Shown here: one piece after another, positions 42,711 through 55,400 of the stretch
Layout of the letters: every line of letters begins with the position of its first letter
How positions within the stretch are numbered: the first letter of the stretch is position 1
Origin: Chrysaora quinquecirrha
Lineage: Eukaryota > Cnidaria > Scyphozoa > Semaeostomeae > Pelagiidae
Direction of reading: 5' to 3'
Length of the DNA stretch: 64,000 bases
Assembly: GCA_014526335.1 (NCBI GenBank)
Contig: JACTAT010000006.1
Coordinates: forward strand, 772,501 to 836,500
The notes under the pieces: generated by a model
Told to the model about the DNA's origin: nothing
Databases searched by the model: none
Seen by the model: the letters and a program-made list of their open reading frames with translations, nothing else
Position numbers and translations under genes: made by a program

Positions 42711-42848
42711 AAGGTGAAGGTTATATGGTGTTTTAGCGCCAATCGCTAGGATCTCGGTAACAGGTTTTCTAATCGAGGCCTCAACCCTGGGTGTGACTCT
42801 ACCGTAGCTGGGGCTTGAACCCCGACCTCGCTGAACTTCTGACACAGC
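42711..42848 (-). repeat. SINE-B copy (tRNA-derived), interrupted by a MITE
   Basis: Reverse copy with GGTGAAGGTTATATGGTG tail, TCTAATCGAGGCC, the complement of GGGGTTCAAGCCCC and GAACTTCTGACAC, where the GAGGGGC MITE begins. Confidence 0.7.
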
Positions 42849-42982
42849 CGAGGGGCATTTCACTCTGCAAAAAGGCGTACGAGACTTTCATTAAAACAAA
42901 AGGACTTTCAAGGGACTTCCGAGAAAACAATAGGACTTCCAGCAAAGGTGTACGAAACTTTCAAGGAGTGAATTGCCCCTCG
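42849..42982. mobile_element. GAGGGGC-type MITE with perfect 8-bp target duplication
   Basis: CGAGGGGCATTTCACTCTGC at the left and GGAGTGAATTGCCCCTCG at the right. GACACAGC at 42841-42848 and 42983-42990. Inserted in a SINE-B. Reference copy for the family; hAT-like by duplication length. Confidence 0.85.
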
Positions 42983-43561
42983 GACACAGCAACACAAAAA
43001 CACTAAGCGGTCAATTTCCCTCTTTATCTAGAATCATTTCTTTCGCAGAAGCATATTCGCTTCCATGACGGAGCTAGTCCACCGACTTGAAAATATTTTG
43101 TAGGAATTTTCAGGAGAAAAAGTAAAGGGAAATCATGCAAGCACGACACGATGTCTCCTTGTTCACAGTATTTTATCTTATATGCTCAACCCTGCACGTT
43201 TAGTTTTCTCCTTTCTGTCCACATTAAATCGGTTTTCCTATGATGTCCAGCTTCAAACGTTGATTGGCATATAACCTTCGAATGTTACTTTCCTAATTAG
43301 CAGAAGCCTTGCTTAAACGTGTGCCATTAAGTTCAATTAGTCTTGACATTGTGTAAAACAGCGTTCTGTAAGTTCTGTAATAAGAATTTCGAACATGTAT
43401 CTCGTAAGACATCTAGCGAGAAATCCTAGCTATGCTTCAAAACTTGCTGTTTTGTACAGTAAATACCTATCTAAAGAAACGTAACCTGTTTCTTGCCAGA
43501 AAATTTCCTTGCCTACTAAGAAATGATTGCCCTCCGATCGGTTGATCATGATTGCTATCTT

Positions 43562-43822
43562 GGCAAACTAAGATCAAACATTGTTTGTAAAACGATCAAA
43601 CATTGACGATCAAACATTGTTTGTCAAACGATCAAACATCGACGATCAAACATTGTTTGTCAAGCATTTGGAATTTGCTTTTGAAGCAAAAAATTTTACT
43701 GTTTGGCCGTGTCGCAAAACATTTGTTGCTCCTGTTAAGCGTGGACAAGCAATCAAAACATTGCTCATAAAGTAAATCTCAAAGGTTTGATCAATTGTTC
43801 GATCGTTCGTTCGATCCAGGGC
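43562..43822. mobile_element. CAAACATTG-family copy
   Basis: Three short tandem GATCAAACATTG words at the left, AAATTTGC... and GTTTGATCAATTG inside, ending CCAGGGCC then TAA, as expected for the family. Confidence 0.6.
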
Positions 43823-44302
43823 CTAAGGACTGCAGCTCGAGTCAGATGTTACCCAATAGCGCTGTTGGATGCAATGTGTCGAAATTCCCGTGTTGGTGAA
43901 TCTGAAGGTAGATGTGTACTCCTAATTTGAGGTGGTATACCATATGCTGCCCCTGATTTTGGGTTATTTGCCGATTCGTTATTTGCCCTGGTTATGAGCC
44001 CCCCTCGCACGCACCCACACCTCCTTATACTTTCAAGTACACTCAATTTTCTCCGAAGAACTCGACATCACATCAAAAGGGCATGATCCTTGGAGCACTA
44101 AATACCGGAGGCCTTGGCCACGACCCTTCCTCAAGGACAACTAAAAGCCTATGCCTATGATTAGAATGAGAGATTTAGGACCTTTTCGACGAGCGATAAT
44201 TCCCCATTGTCTCGAGCTTCAAATTCTCAATACTTCGAGCTATAGAGCTTGCAATACCAAATTCGTACAAAGCAGTCAAACTTTAGTCGCTAGTTTCAAA
44301 GG

Positions 44303-44440
44303 CGAGCGGTATTTATTTCCCTCTTCAAAAAGGTGTACGAGATTCCTGTTGAAACAAAAGAATTTCTGTGGGATTTCAGTGAAGTCAATAGCATTTACAG
44401 CCAGAATGGACGAGAGTCCCAAGGAGTGAATTGCCTCTTG
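44303..44440. mobile_element. GAGGGGC-type MITE copy
   Basis: CGAGCGGTATTTATTTCCCT at the left, GGAGTGAATTGCCTCT at the right, internal GTGTACGAGATTCC and AAACAAAAGAATTTC. Confidence 0.6.
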
Positions 44441-45054
44441 TTCAAAGCAGTGTACGTCACGCGTTTGCATTGACATAGACGGAGCTGAACTTGGTCTACA
44501 CTGTCACCTCCTATAAAAGCACCGAAAAACATAGAGCGCTCAAACTAGCGACATTACCTCATAAAGAGTACGTCAAACATCTCTTGATATTTGTCGGCTT
44601 CGGTAATAACCGTAATAACCCACAGTTTGAGAAATCAGCTTTGTACCCTTGCTCTGCCGCATGACGCTACATTCGTTTACTTACGATTAAGTCTGGCGTG
44701 ATCCTCTGGCAATTATCGCGTAGATCCAGCCTGTTCAGAAAATAATTGAAGCGTTTCCAAATTTTCAAGCGATGTAGCAATAAACATGTTACAGTTATTT
44801 TCATTGTAGCAACAAATAAAGCAAGTAGTTCTTGGAAATAAGATAAACAGCGGAAACATTTTCCGGGCATACTAACGGACATAACGGGTATACATTTTAG
44901 GGCTGTCTATCGCAATTCTGAAGTTTTGTACAACTCGAAATCAGTTCTTGGAAACTCTGGTGCATTAAATAAACGTGAAATCTATTGTATTATCTGAAAT
45001 ATGTACTTGGACATTGTGGTGAACGCAGCTTAGCCTCCTTTAATTCAAGAAATA

Positions 45055-45429
45055 CACGTTTTTTTTTAGAAGAAACCGGTTTATAAGAAACCTAGAACTC
45101 AACACCCCAAAACTTAAGAAACTTTTAGAACTAGGAGGAAGAAGTTAAGAAACTTGAGAAATTTTTGTGTCAGTTTTCCAACATACTGACTTCACATTTG
45201 TAGACGTAGTAATCAATTCTTCGATTTCTCGCACCAGCATGGCTAATTCTTTGTAATACAATAATATTAATAATTTGCTTGCTATATTCACGTTTTTATT
45301 GTTTTTACTACAATTTATTTCCATTAAATCAAGAAACTGTTAAGAAACTTTTAGAACTAAAATTGGGCCAAAAATTAAGAAACTTTTAGAACTAGGCCCC
45401 GAGCCAGGTTTCTTATAAAAAAAAACGTG
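45055..45429. mobile_element. TA-flanked MITE
   Basis: CACGTTTTTTTTTAGAAGAA and TTATAAAAAAAAACGTG with TA on both sides (45053-45054, 45430-45431); internal AAGAAACTTTTAGAACTAGG repeated. Confidence 0.75.
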
Positions 45430-45431
45430 TA

Positions 45432-45720
45432 AGGCCCCTTAGTTCAAGGACTAACAGCCCCCTGACTGAAAGGGGCCCCCGAAAAATATTTCGTATTGTG
45501 TCCGTTTTTCCATACTTTGCTAACACGCTTCCTAAGATCCCATACACAGTCATTGACAAGGGGGCCCGTAACGTGCATTTTCCAATGTTTTAAAGGGCAT
45601 TTTTAGGGCATATGGGCACGTTCCTCTACTCCAAGCCCCCTTCCCCGACAGAGATCATTTTGCTCCGCCGTCCCTGTATAAGGGCCCCATCTTACTAAAT
45701 TCCTACGGGCCCTCGGCGTC
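45432..45720. repeat. Dispersed repeat shared with about 55970-56245
   Basis: Shared order: CCCTTAGTTCAAG, AAGGGGCCCC, ACAGTCAT, CGTGCATTTTCCAATGTT (or GCATGCATTTTTCAATGTT), GTCCCTG(T/C)ATAA, GGGCC. Function unknown. Confidence 0.55.
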
Positions 45721-45904
45721 TCCGTTACGCCATTGCTTAGAGATCCCTTCTTTTTCATGGAAATCCATGCAAGCATTCAATATATTGCTTTTGATAAGCC
45801 GTGGTACGCATCTCTCAGAGCTTTGAGTTTTGGCTATGTTGAGCCTTCTTCAGCACCATCTATATTTTTATATATTTCTCGTTCTCTTGAATGGCATACG
45901 CATA

Positions 45905-46062
45905 CACTAGGGTAGATTTTGGCACGGGTGGCATACCACAATAGATGGGATTCGAACCTGGACTATATAGTCATAGAGCCGGTATCATTTCCACTTCCAC
46001 TAAACTAAAGAGCTCAGTAAAGTTGTCGAGTAACTCTACAAGTCATACAGCTCAAAGCTCTC
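45905..46062 (-). repeat. SINE-C copy
   Basis: Reverse copy: GGCATACCACAATAGATGGG, GATTCGAACCTGG (box B complement), AAAGAGCTCAG and AAGTCATACAGCTCAAAG. Confidence 0.65.
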
Positions 46063-46633
46063 CTCCCATTTGGCTTAAAACAACCCAAGGCTCTCCTCCC
46101 ATTTGGGCAAACATTTGAGATGTTTCTGCTAAAACATTCACAGTTCGAAATAGACGTTGACGTGGCGGACGGCTGCAAAGGGCCGAGGGTAAACGTCCAA
46201 TGTACTTTCGGACAAAACTGGCTGCATTCTTCACAAAAAGAATGTACACTTGGCAATAACATCATGTAACTGCAGCCTAATAAGTCTAAATCATTTTGAA
46301 GGTATTTTAATGTAACAAAAATAAAGAAATAACATGATTGCTATTTAACTTTGCTTTAGCTCGGTTTTCCTTGAAAATTGTGAGAGGATTCGTTCGAATA
46401 AGTTTTCTGGACGCTTTCTCTGGACGTCAAAATCTTGACTAAATAGCATTGTTGTTGCGGTTGTTGTAGTGTTGTTGTTGCTGTTTAGTGGTGAAATCAT
46501 GAAGTGTAGTAAATTGAACTAGTGAGGATTTGATGAAACATCTATATATATATATATATATAGTATTATATATATAGCATTCGAATGATTTGGAGTAGTT
46601 TCTATCACTTTTCTCAGCGTTTCTGTTACAAAA

Positions 46634-46772
46634 GCTGAGGGGCAATTCACTCCCTGGGAAACTTTGTATACAACCTTGCTGAAGTCGCTATTGTTTTCAT
46701 GGAAATCCCTTAGAAATTCTTTTGTTTTGCAGAAATCTCGCACACCTTTTTGAGGAATGAAATGCCCCCTCG
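46634..46772 (-). mobile_element. GAGGGGC-type MITE copy
   Basis: CTGAGGGGCAATTCACTCCC at the left and GGAATGAAATGCCCCCTCG at the right, reverse relative to 42849-42982. A related partial copy is at about 46893-47020 and another at 47852-47951. Confidence 0.75.
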
Positions 46773-47340
46773 ATAAACCCCAGATCCGGTATGCCAGTGG
46801 AAGGTTACAACGGTGACCTGCATTCATGCCCCTTTCCGCCCCTTACATCATCGGGCGGGTCCGGTTCGGACATTGTACAACTCCGTCGTTTTGGAGAATT
46901 CACTTGTTGAAATCTCGTACACCCTCAGCTGGAATCACTTATGTATCGTCAGTATCTTGTAAAGATGCTTTGTTTCAATAGGAATCTCGTACATATCTTC
47001 GAGGAATGAAATGCCTCTCGATCAGCGCAGCGCCTTAGCGTCAACCATGCTTGCGTTCGTTTCGAGAGATGCCAGTGTTGGTCTGTGGGGAATGTGCCCG
47101 CCCCCCCGCTTTAGGGTAACCATCCTAGCAGGGGTGTTTGGCTTGGCTTAGATTTTGGACACGAATATATGTTCTGAAATCTGAGTAGACGGTTGTCTGA
47201 GGAAATAGAAGCTATAAGGAGTTTTTTCGCGTACAAAGAATCTAGACGAGAGTTGGAGAAAGGACAGCTCGTTCGAGCTTCTTAGCTTGAAAGGTGATAC
47301 AGGAGAAGCGAGGAGAATTTGGCTTTGCTGAAGGTACTGC

Positions 47341-47429
47341 TAGCCTGCGCACAGACTTTACTTTGGAATTGGGGAGTAGAGAATTGGGGAGGAGGAAAGT
47401 ATAGCCTGTGCGGGTCTGTGCGCAGGCTA
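47341..47429. repeat. Foldback with 16-bp perfect arms
   Basis: TAGCCTGCGCACAGAC at the left and GTCTGTGCGCAGGCTA at the right, 57 bp apart. Confidence 0.7.
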
Positions 47430-49406
47430 GTAGCTGCTGAATGGTCACTAATACAAAGCTCGCCTTTATCAACTCAACCTACGTCACTAAGCTGTCTTAC
47501 GAAGACTAATCCGGGAACCTCACCGTGCGTTTCAAAATGGCGGCATAGATCAATTATCTTGAGCTTCTTCCTGAAAGTAATACAATAAATAATACAATTA
47601 CAGAAAACTCTTGAATTTCGTGATAACTGTTTCATATTGACTTAATCAGAAGATCTCTTTTTTCGGTGTAATTTAATGCGCACTTTGTCTTCTCATTATT
47701 GCCGTTCCGTTAAGGCATTTTCGATGATTGTACAGTAAAACGTTGCTAGCTAGACAAAGATATGCATATACGCTTCCTGTCCTTGCAAAGGAAGGCAAAA
47801 ATGTTACTGTTCTTCGTACCTTTGGACAACTGTATAGCCCAATGCAAGGCTGTAAGGGGCATTTCATTTGTCGAAAGGTGTGTGGGATTCCAGTTGAAAC
47901 AAAAGGGTTTTCAAGATGATTACGAGATTCGAAGTAGTGAATTGCCCTTCGCGAGGCTGGGTTAAGCAATGCGACCCGAATCCTACGTCAAGCTCACTCC
48001 TAAGCAAAAATTTTGCCGTTTTTCTATCCATAGCGTGCAAATATTACGTTAATTGTAGCGTCCAGGGAGTTTAATCTAGCTCAATGGCCTATAATAGCCT
48101 ATATGGTGGAGAAAACCTTAAAATATGCTACAGTAACGTTTTAAAGAGGGTTGAGTTTGTTGAAAAGGTAAGACTAACAAGTGCTAAGATACAGTGCAAA
48201 GGAAATAAACTGATCAATTTTGGAATCTGTCATTTCTGCGACGAAGATCAGGAGAGAAAATCGCGAACTGTTTTTGCCGGTTTTTGCGGATACTTAAAAC
48301 GGACTCATAATAATTAAAAGACCAAAGTATACGGCTCAAACTTTTTGCGCTGTTTCTTTTTGTCGGTTTTTCTGTCACATTTAGCGGAGTTCAGGTCATA
48401 TTGTCAAAGCTACAGTTAAATGATTGTCTCTTTTAAAGTGAATTTTAATTGTCCCTCTACTTCATAAGGGCGGCCGTCATTTAGAGTACCGTAAAACCCA
48501 GCTATGTTGGGGTTAAGGGAATTAAGTACAAAGTTAGTACATCATCTATAGCGCTCCCCTGGGAATAAACCACTTACGCCATGGTCGTTTTCCGACGGCT
48601 GGCTGTAAACTTCTGAGGGAATACGAATTGCGGTTTTCCTTTACAAAACGGGGCTTTCTCTTTACGGTGTTTAGGTACCTACATAGAGTCCATTATTTCA
48701 ATTTTATTGATGTATTCTTAGTGGAATAATGCTCTGCATGCGAAATATGGAAATATAAATGTATTGTCATGCTATCGTTTTCGGTTATCTAACGTCGCAA
48801 TGCTATCGGCCGCTTAGGAGCCTTTGAAAATTGCGACATGCCGAAATGGGCACCTCGACGAAGACCCCTTAGCTTGTGCTGTGGCGTTGTCTTGGTCTTA
48901 GCCAACAAGCAATCTTTGTTAAAAGGTCAGGGGTTCTGGAAGCTATCTAGCTGATGTAGACTTACACTGTGGTTCTGCGGAAAAAAATCTAGTCGTCAGT
49001 CCCCTGCCTTCAAAACTTCAAGAACATTTGCAGTTGCTTATAGACTTCTAATAGTCCCAATAGTTCTAAGCCTACTGATCCTTGTTTCTCGTTGGACTTT
49101 GCTGAAGACCCTTTATGCTCATGAATTATAGAAAGGTGCCCAGTTGTGGTTATGGACTCACTTGGAGTTTGTTAGCGTCAAAATGAGGCGGCATTTTCCA
49201 AACGAAACTCTCAGTGGAAAGATTTTTTCGGTTTGTTTCTAAACCATCCATATAAATACAAAAGCCACTTTAAAAGTCTAAGTTGTTTAATATACGTCAG
49301 TCGAGCTGGTAGAATTGAGTGGCTACACGCGGGCGCAAGTTTCTTACTGCGTCACGTTCAGAGTTAAGTTTGAAACTTCTTATAAAGCTACATTGGCAGA
49401 GTAATC

Positions 49407-52400
49407 ATGAAATTTCTAAGTTTATATGCGATTTGTTTGCTTGTAATCTTATTGGAGTATGATGATGTTGATGGAAAACGTCGAAGATCTAAAAAGAAAA
49501 ATAGTATTCATCGTCATTTAAGGGGTATGACTCGACTATTACTTTCTCATTTTTTTGTTGTCATGTTTCTCATGTTTGCCTTTAATGGTATCTTTATTAT
49601 TGGTCTCTGTGGCACAGTGGTTGGCGTGCAGAGCTCACAACAAGAATGTTGGGGGCTCGAGTCACGGTCTTTCCACTCGTGATTGCAGAGATAACCTTGG
49701 GCAAGTTGTTAACACAAATGTGCCTCTCTCTACCCAGGTTTATAAATAGGTACCTGGTCGGTAGTTATGAGCGCCGCATGTTGCTGCACCCTGCTATATG
49801 CTATATGCATCCAGACCAGGGGAAAGTTTTAAGTCGACTGAGCAGCTCTCCTCAGGCTAGTTTTAACTTTATTTTACCCTCTAGGTCTCCTAGTCATAGA
49901 CTCTTCATTAGTTTCAGGGGTAGTAGCCCTTGAGTTTCTATAGCTTTATTCTAAAGTTGCCTGGAGTTGTCTGGAGTTGTCTGTGTTCCTATACTCCGAG
50001 CAATTTTGATTAACAGTAGTAGTTTCTTTGAGAAAGATTCTAGGGTAGCACTTGTTGATTTGCGATTCTATTCACTATTCAAAAAAAGCGTTCGAGTTCT
50101 TCATGAAAACAAAAGGAATTCTCGGGACTTCTGATTAAACAAAGGGATTTCCATTTTCGTGATTGCTTTATCTAAGATTTCAAGAATCAAATCGCAAAGC
50201 TTTTTAGTGAAGTCTTGATAGAGCTGCAAACAAGCAATATTACTGTTGTGCTACGCTAAATTTGTGCCAAAGATGGCCTGTGTAGACGGTGGTTAGTTTA
50301 TGTAACCGAAACATCAGTTTTGTAGAACATACATTTAACCATTATTCAATACGGTGGTCTCTGTGGCGCAATGGTTAGCGTGCTGGACTCACAACGAACA
50401 TGTTGTGGGTTCGAGCCACGTCTTTCCACTTGTGTTGCAGAGATAATAAACTTGGGCAAGTTTAACACAAATGTGCCTTTCTCCACCCAGGTGTATAAAT
50501 GGGTACCCGGTCGGTAGTTATGAGCGCCGTGTGTGGCTACACCCTGCTATATACTAATGCATCCAGACGAGGGGTAAAGTGTAAAGTCGACTGAGTAGCC
50601 CTAGGCTAGTAGTAGACTCAAAAACCGCAACCTTGCTTTTACTTTGCTTTAATACAATATTTATTTAGGTATATTTAGCAACAATCCTATATATATCTTC
50701 CTCAGTTCTTATTTTTGCTCTTCAAATCTTGTGGGACAAATTTGGTTCCTTTTGGGTTCACCAATATGAAGGTGTCATTTCCATACGATCTTGTTCTCTT
50801 CAAAATCGTTCATCTATTTTTATCTACTAAGAAACCGGGGTTTCCGCGAATCTTTCCGTCAATTTTTATAGTGTTTCTATATTTGTATCAATCACTGCCT
50901 GTGTAGACTGGTATTAAAACTCTCAAAGAACTTCGACGTTTAATTTTGGAATGGTGAGGAGTAGCTCCCATCGAGATGCATTTTGCTCTACAAGAATATT
51001 TACGGGATTTTCGTTTTAACGAAAGAATTTCTGAGAGATTTCTTCAAAATAATAGGATTCCAAGCAAGGGTGTACGAGATTTGCCGAGATTTGCGAGGAT
51101 TGGATTACTTCTCCACTCGTTTTTCGTGTGAAATTGTTCCCATGTTCCAAAATCTTAGAAGTTTGAAGCAGCAGCTAATGATGACTATTGATACCTCTGC
51201 TACTATAGGAACTGTTTGACAACGAAGTATTACCCATTATCCCCATAACTATATATTAATTAATCTCCCACTCATAAAAACAAATTATCAATCGCTGAAC
51301 CTGCTTCTTCAATTTGTAACGATGGTGCTTTGCCCATGGGCGGGCAACGGGAGTTAATATTCATAATTTAAGCGTCTATAAAACAATTCACTCAGTCAGA
51401 TATACTCTATAACGCTATATGATCTTTCCTCAAAATAATTTATGGAAAATTCAACAGTCTGTATTGTGATTCTGGGGGCTCGTTCCCCCCACGCCCTGCC
51501 CAAAGTAGTAACTGGCCGATGGCCGATGTACAATCAGCTCATATAGGATTGCATCTTGTCAGTTGGCTCGTTATTCGATGTATAAGGCACTGGCTAAACG
51601 ATCAAACATTTTTTCCAAACATTAGCAAGCATTAAAAATTCGCTTTTCAATCAACGTTTGACTACCTCACGAAACATTGTCTGGAAAAAATATTTTGAAC
51701 ATTGTGTTTGAAAACGTTTAAAAACATTTTTCGCTTGACGTATAAATTTTTTCCGATGTTGCCAAACAAAACAGTAAAACTTTTTGCTTCACAAGAAGAT
51801 CAGAAATGTTTGAAGAAAACAAATGTTTTGCGATTTTGCCAAATGGTAGCTAAAACATTGCGCTTGACGTCCAAGTTTAAAACGTTTGACAAGCACCTGA
51901 TCGCTCTCTCAATTGTTTCCAGGTATAAAGCCAACAAAATGCTGCGCTTGTGGAACTGCAACGTACAGACTGAAATTCATGGGTAAGTGATTTATCACTG
52001 ATTTTAACTGATTAATCACTGATTAATTACTGGATCATGACCTCTTCTAGACGTTGCTTTGAAGTTATTTGCCGATTCGTTATGCTTGCCCTCTGAAGTG
52101 CTTTGCTATAAATATGGATATTATAAGCTTATTAGTAGGCCCGTTCGCACTGCGTTTCAGCAGTTTGCCAACAAAGTTTTATTTTTCCAACCGAATTTTT
52201 ATTTTTATTTTTCGAAAAAATTCCGACCCCCCCCCCTTTTATTTTATCCCCCGCCAATTAGATCCTGAATGATATTTCAATCCCCTATGCCAAACCCCCA
52301 AGCAATTAGGCACCTAAGAGTCACAACGCGTTGATAGGGAGTTGATAGTTTTTGAGCTGAAGCAAAGATTAGTTACAACGTTTTGCCGTTTATTTTAAGG

Positions 52401-55400
52401 TAAAAGTTTTTTATTTATATTGACTTCAACTAGTGTTAGCTTCTCCTATCTTATGATTTTCATTTCCCATCAAAAGAGGTATAATTTCATTAACTTAAAG
52501 ACAATGAATTACAATTTTCGATTTCCCCACAGGAAAATGGACAAGCACACGACATCCCAAAGATCACCCGGGACGTTTGGCATATTTTTCGTCGCTGATT
52601 GGTGCGTCACATGCTAATGATTTTGTGCTGTGGAGAGTTGGTCATTTTGCCTCATCCGGTATCAGAAAGATGAGTGAATTCGGATCTTCTGCTGAACTCA
52701 AAAGGGAAATTGAATTGAATGGCGCAAGAATCAAAAGGTTGGTTGTGTAGCAGTTGTAGTAGCGTAGCAAGGTGGGGCAGGAAGGGGCAAGTGCAACGAC
52801 CCCTAGGAAGAGCAGCTTTAAGGTTTTGATTTAATGTGATATTTCATATCTAAGATATTGACATCTGATATAACTATTTATGTAAATTATTATTATATAT
52901 TTTACTAAATTTCGTAGTAGCTGATAGGGCATCGTGCCAAAATATTGATACAAAATCGGGTGCCAAGTCATAGAGGGCGCACAATTGCACCATCGCACCC
53001 TTAATTTCGTGTTTTGAAAGCCCTATAAGTGCAAGGCAGCTCGATCATCGATCATAGATTGATCATTGATCATTGGCAATCATGGATTGATTTTTTTTTC
53101 GTTCATCACCCGATTAGGGTCTAATAGATTACATATCTACCGTTTACATAGACATAGAGGAATACGTATTACAACGGTATTTATGGAAACTACAGAACGA
53201 ATAAATAAGAATACAATAACTAGATTTTAAAAGAAAAATAGAAAAGATTAACCTACAATACAATTGATTGGTCATAGAGCGATCATAAAGAGAAAGGAGG
53301 ACATGCTTGTCTACTATTGTTGACCTAATTTTGATTCATTATCACTGACCACTAACTTTTTCTTATAGTTCTGTTCATACATTACCAATTTCCTCATGTT
53401 GTAAGAGTGGAAAAGCCTCATTCCAAGTCGACAAGTACCGACATTTGTTTTCGGCGATGTCACGACTAACACCGAGTCCCGACTGGAATGTCGGCGTTGA
53501 TTCGTTAGATCTGTGCGATCACGATAATTGCAGTTGGAAGAAGAAGATTGAATTGGATCTTGAACCATGGGATGCTGGTATGCCTTTAGTTTATTTCAGC
53601 ATTTGATTTAAGCTTTTGGCTTAAGTTTACACGCTTATTTATAAGGAACAACTTTTTAAGGAACTTACGTGGAGATGGCCGAAAAATTTAAATAACTTGT
53701 TGACCCACAAAGAAAATGTTGTGGGCTCGAACCACGGGCTTTCTACATGTGATTGCAGAGATAATAACCGTGGGCAACTTGTTAACACTAATGTGCCTCT
53801 TTCTACCCAGGTGTATAAATGGGTACCTGGTTGGTAGCTATGAGCGCCGTGTGTGGCTGCACCCTTTTACATGCTATATGCATCCAGACCAGGGGTAAAG
53901 TGTAAAGTCGACTGAGTAGCTCTAGGCTAGTAGTAGGCTCAAAAACGGCAACTTTGCTTCACTACTAAAAATTGAATCGCTAAGGAACTTTACAGTTTTG
54001 AATATTTTTATCACTTCAAGCAATCATCAGTTGAGAAGCCGGTTCCATTCATTCGCAGTGAAAATTTTCACAAATTATTTGTTACGCATGTATCAAGCGT
54101 TTCTTCAGTGATTTCCAGCTCCGCTCACATACAAATGTCTATGTCTCTGCCTAGTAGTCATGGCACTAAATATGCAGTTTAAATTAATGAACTGCTAAAG
54201 AGCTTTTGGTACTACAGGGTCATACAATTTGATCAGAAGAGGTCCAAAAATCAGGAACTTTAAGAACTAGGTCTTGAGCGAGGTTCTTAAGATTTTCAAA
54301 CTTACATGGCATGTATATTCAAGAGGGGCATTAGATAAATTATCTTCGATACATAAAACAGACTGTAACCAAAGGATAAACCTAATTGTACCTCAGATTC
54401 TGTGATCGAGCGTCAATCGATGATAATTTATTCCATAGGCACAGACAGTGGTATCACGTACAAGGCTCCAAATCAAGAGACAAAACCAGCTGAATTAATT
54501 CATTACATTACAAAACGAAAGGATCTTCATGCTGGCAGCTCTTTCTACATGCAAGGAGGAAAAGTTCCACCTCTTGCAAAAATGATTCTTCGGTTGGTCG
54601 ATACAGAGGGCGAATGTTCAAAGGATTCCCCATTGAACCCTACACCATCTCTAAAAGGTAAGGAAGAAGAGATATCTTTCTGATTTAAATTTATGTCCTG
54701 GCTCATTCGTGCCATTTAAGTGCTACGCAGAGTCTAGAAAAATGTATCCCCCCATTGTACTGAGTATCCTCCACAGTATCTACCTATCTTTCTACCAATA
54801 TACTGAATGACTTCTAAAGAGAAGCTTAGCTTCAGTGTCTAAAATAAAAAATCAAGATGAAATATTTATCTTTATTTTCTAAGTCAAAGGGAATCTAAGT
54901 ATATACAGGCCTTCAGTAAAATAACCGTACAAGTGTAAAATTGAAGTGAAAGAGCCTTGAGTCACTTTTATATGCTTCGTTTCCCTTTGAGGCTATAATC
55001 GACTTTTCTTTTCTTTTAATATGAACTAAATGTGTCATGGTTCTACTGATGGTATCCCCCCACAGTACTGATGGTATCCCTCCGCATGTACTGAACACCC
55101 CCCCACTGTACTGGTGGTATCCCTCCACAATACTGATAATATCCCCCCACCGTACTGAACACCCTCCAATGTGCTGATGGTATCCCCCCACAGTACTGAA
55201 CACCCTCCACAGTATTGAATATCCTCCATAGTACTGCACAGACGTTCTCCAGGGTGAAATTGGGAACCTTTCTCCGGTGACAAATTGCAGTCAAGTCACC
55301 CTCATTATCGAGTATATTTTTTTATTCAACTCATATTATTTTACCACAATTACAACTGTTATAAATTTGAATTAAAAAATGGAGTAGTATCAAAATTAGA

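Larger units (their letters stand above)
40241..49406. other. Gene-free stretch before the spondin-type gene
   Basis: Contains the 3' part of a TA-flanked MITE (to 40630), unique AT-rich sequence (40640-42330), two nested MITEs near 42337-42990, a CAAACATTG element (43562-43822), several GAGGGGC-ended MITEs (44303-44440, 46634-46772, 46893-47020, 47852-47951), another TA-flanked MITE (45055-45429), a dispersed repeat (45432-45720), a SINE-C in minus orientation (45905-46062), a TA dinucleotide run (46540-46575) and a short foldback (47341-47429). A 77-codon open frame at 48084-48317 has cysteines but no recognisable domain and is not called a gene. Confidence 0.55.

Noticed and set aside
48084..48317. 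77-codon cysteine-containing open frame on the + strand
   Set aside because: No recognisable domain, no convincing splice partner in phase; could be a gene fragment but is not supportable.
50353..50425. Possible tRNA gene
   Set aside because: It has box A and B, but the same body and tail follow as in the other SINE-A copies, so it is a SINE head.
54913..55294. Minus-strand open frames with periodic YCGG and ILWR peptides
   Set aside because: By-product of a minisatellite within a spondin intron on the opposite strand.
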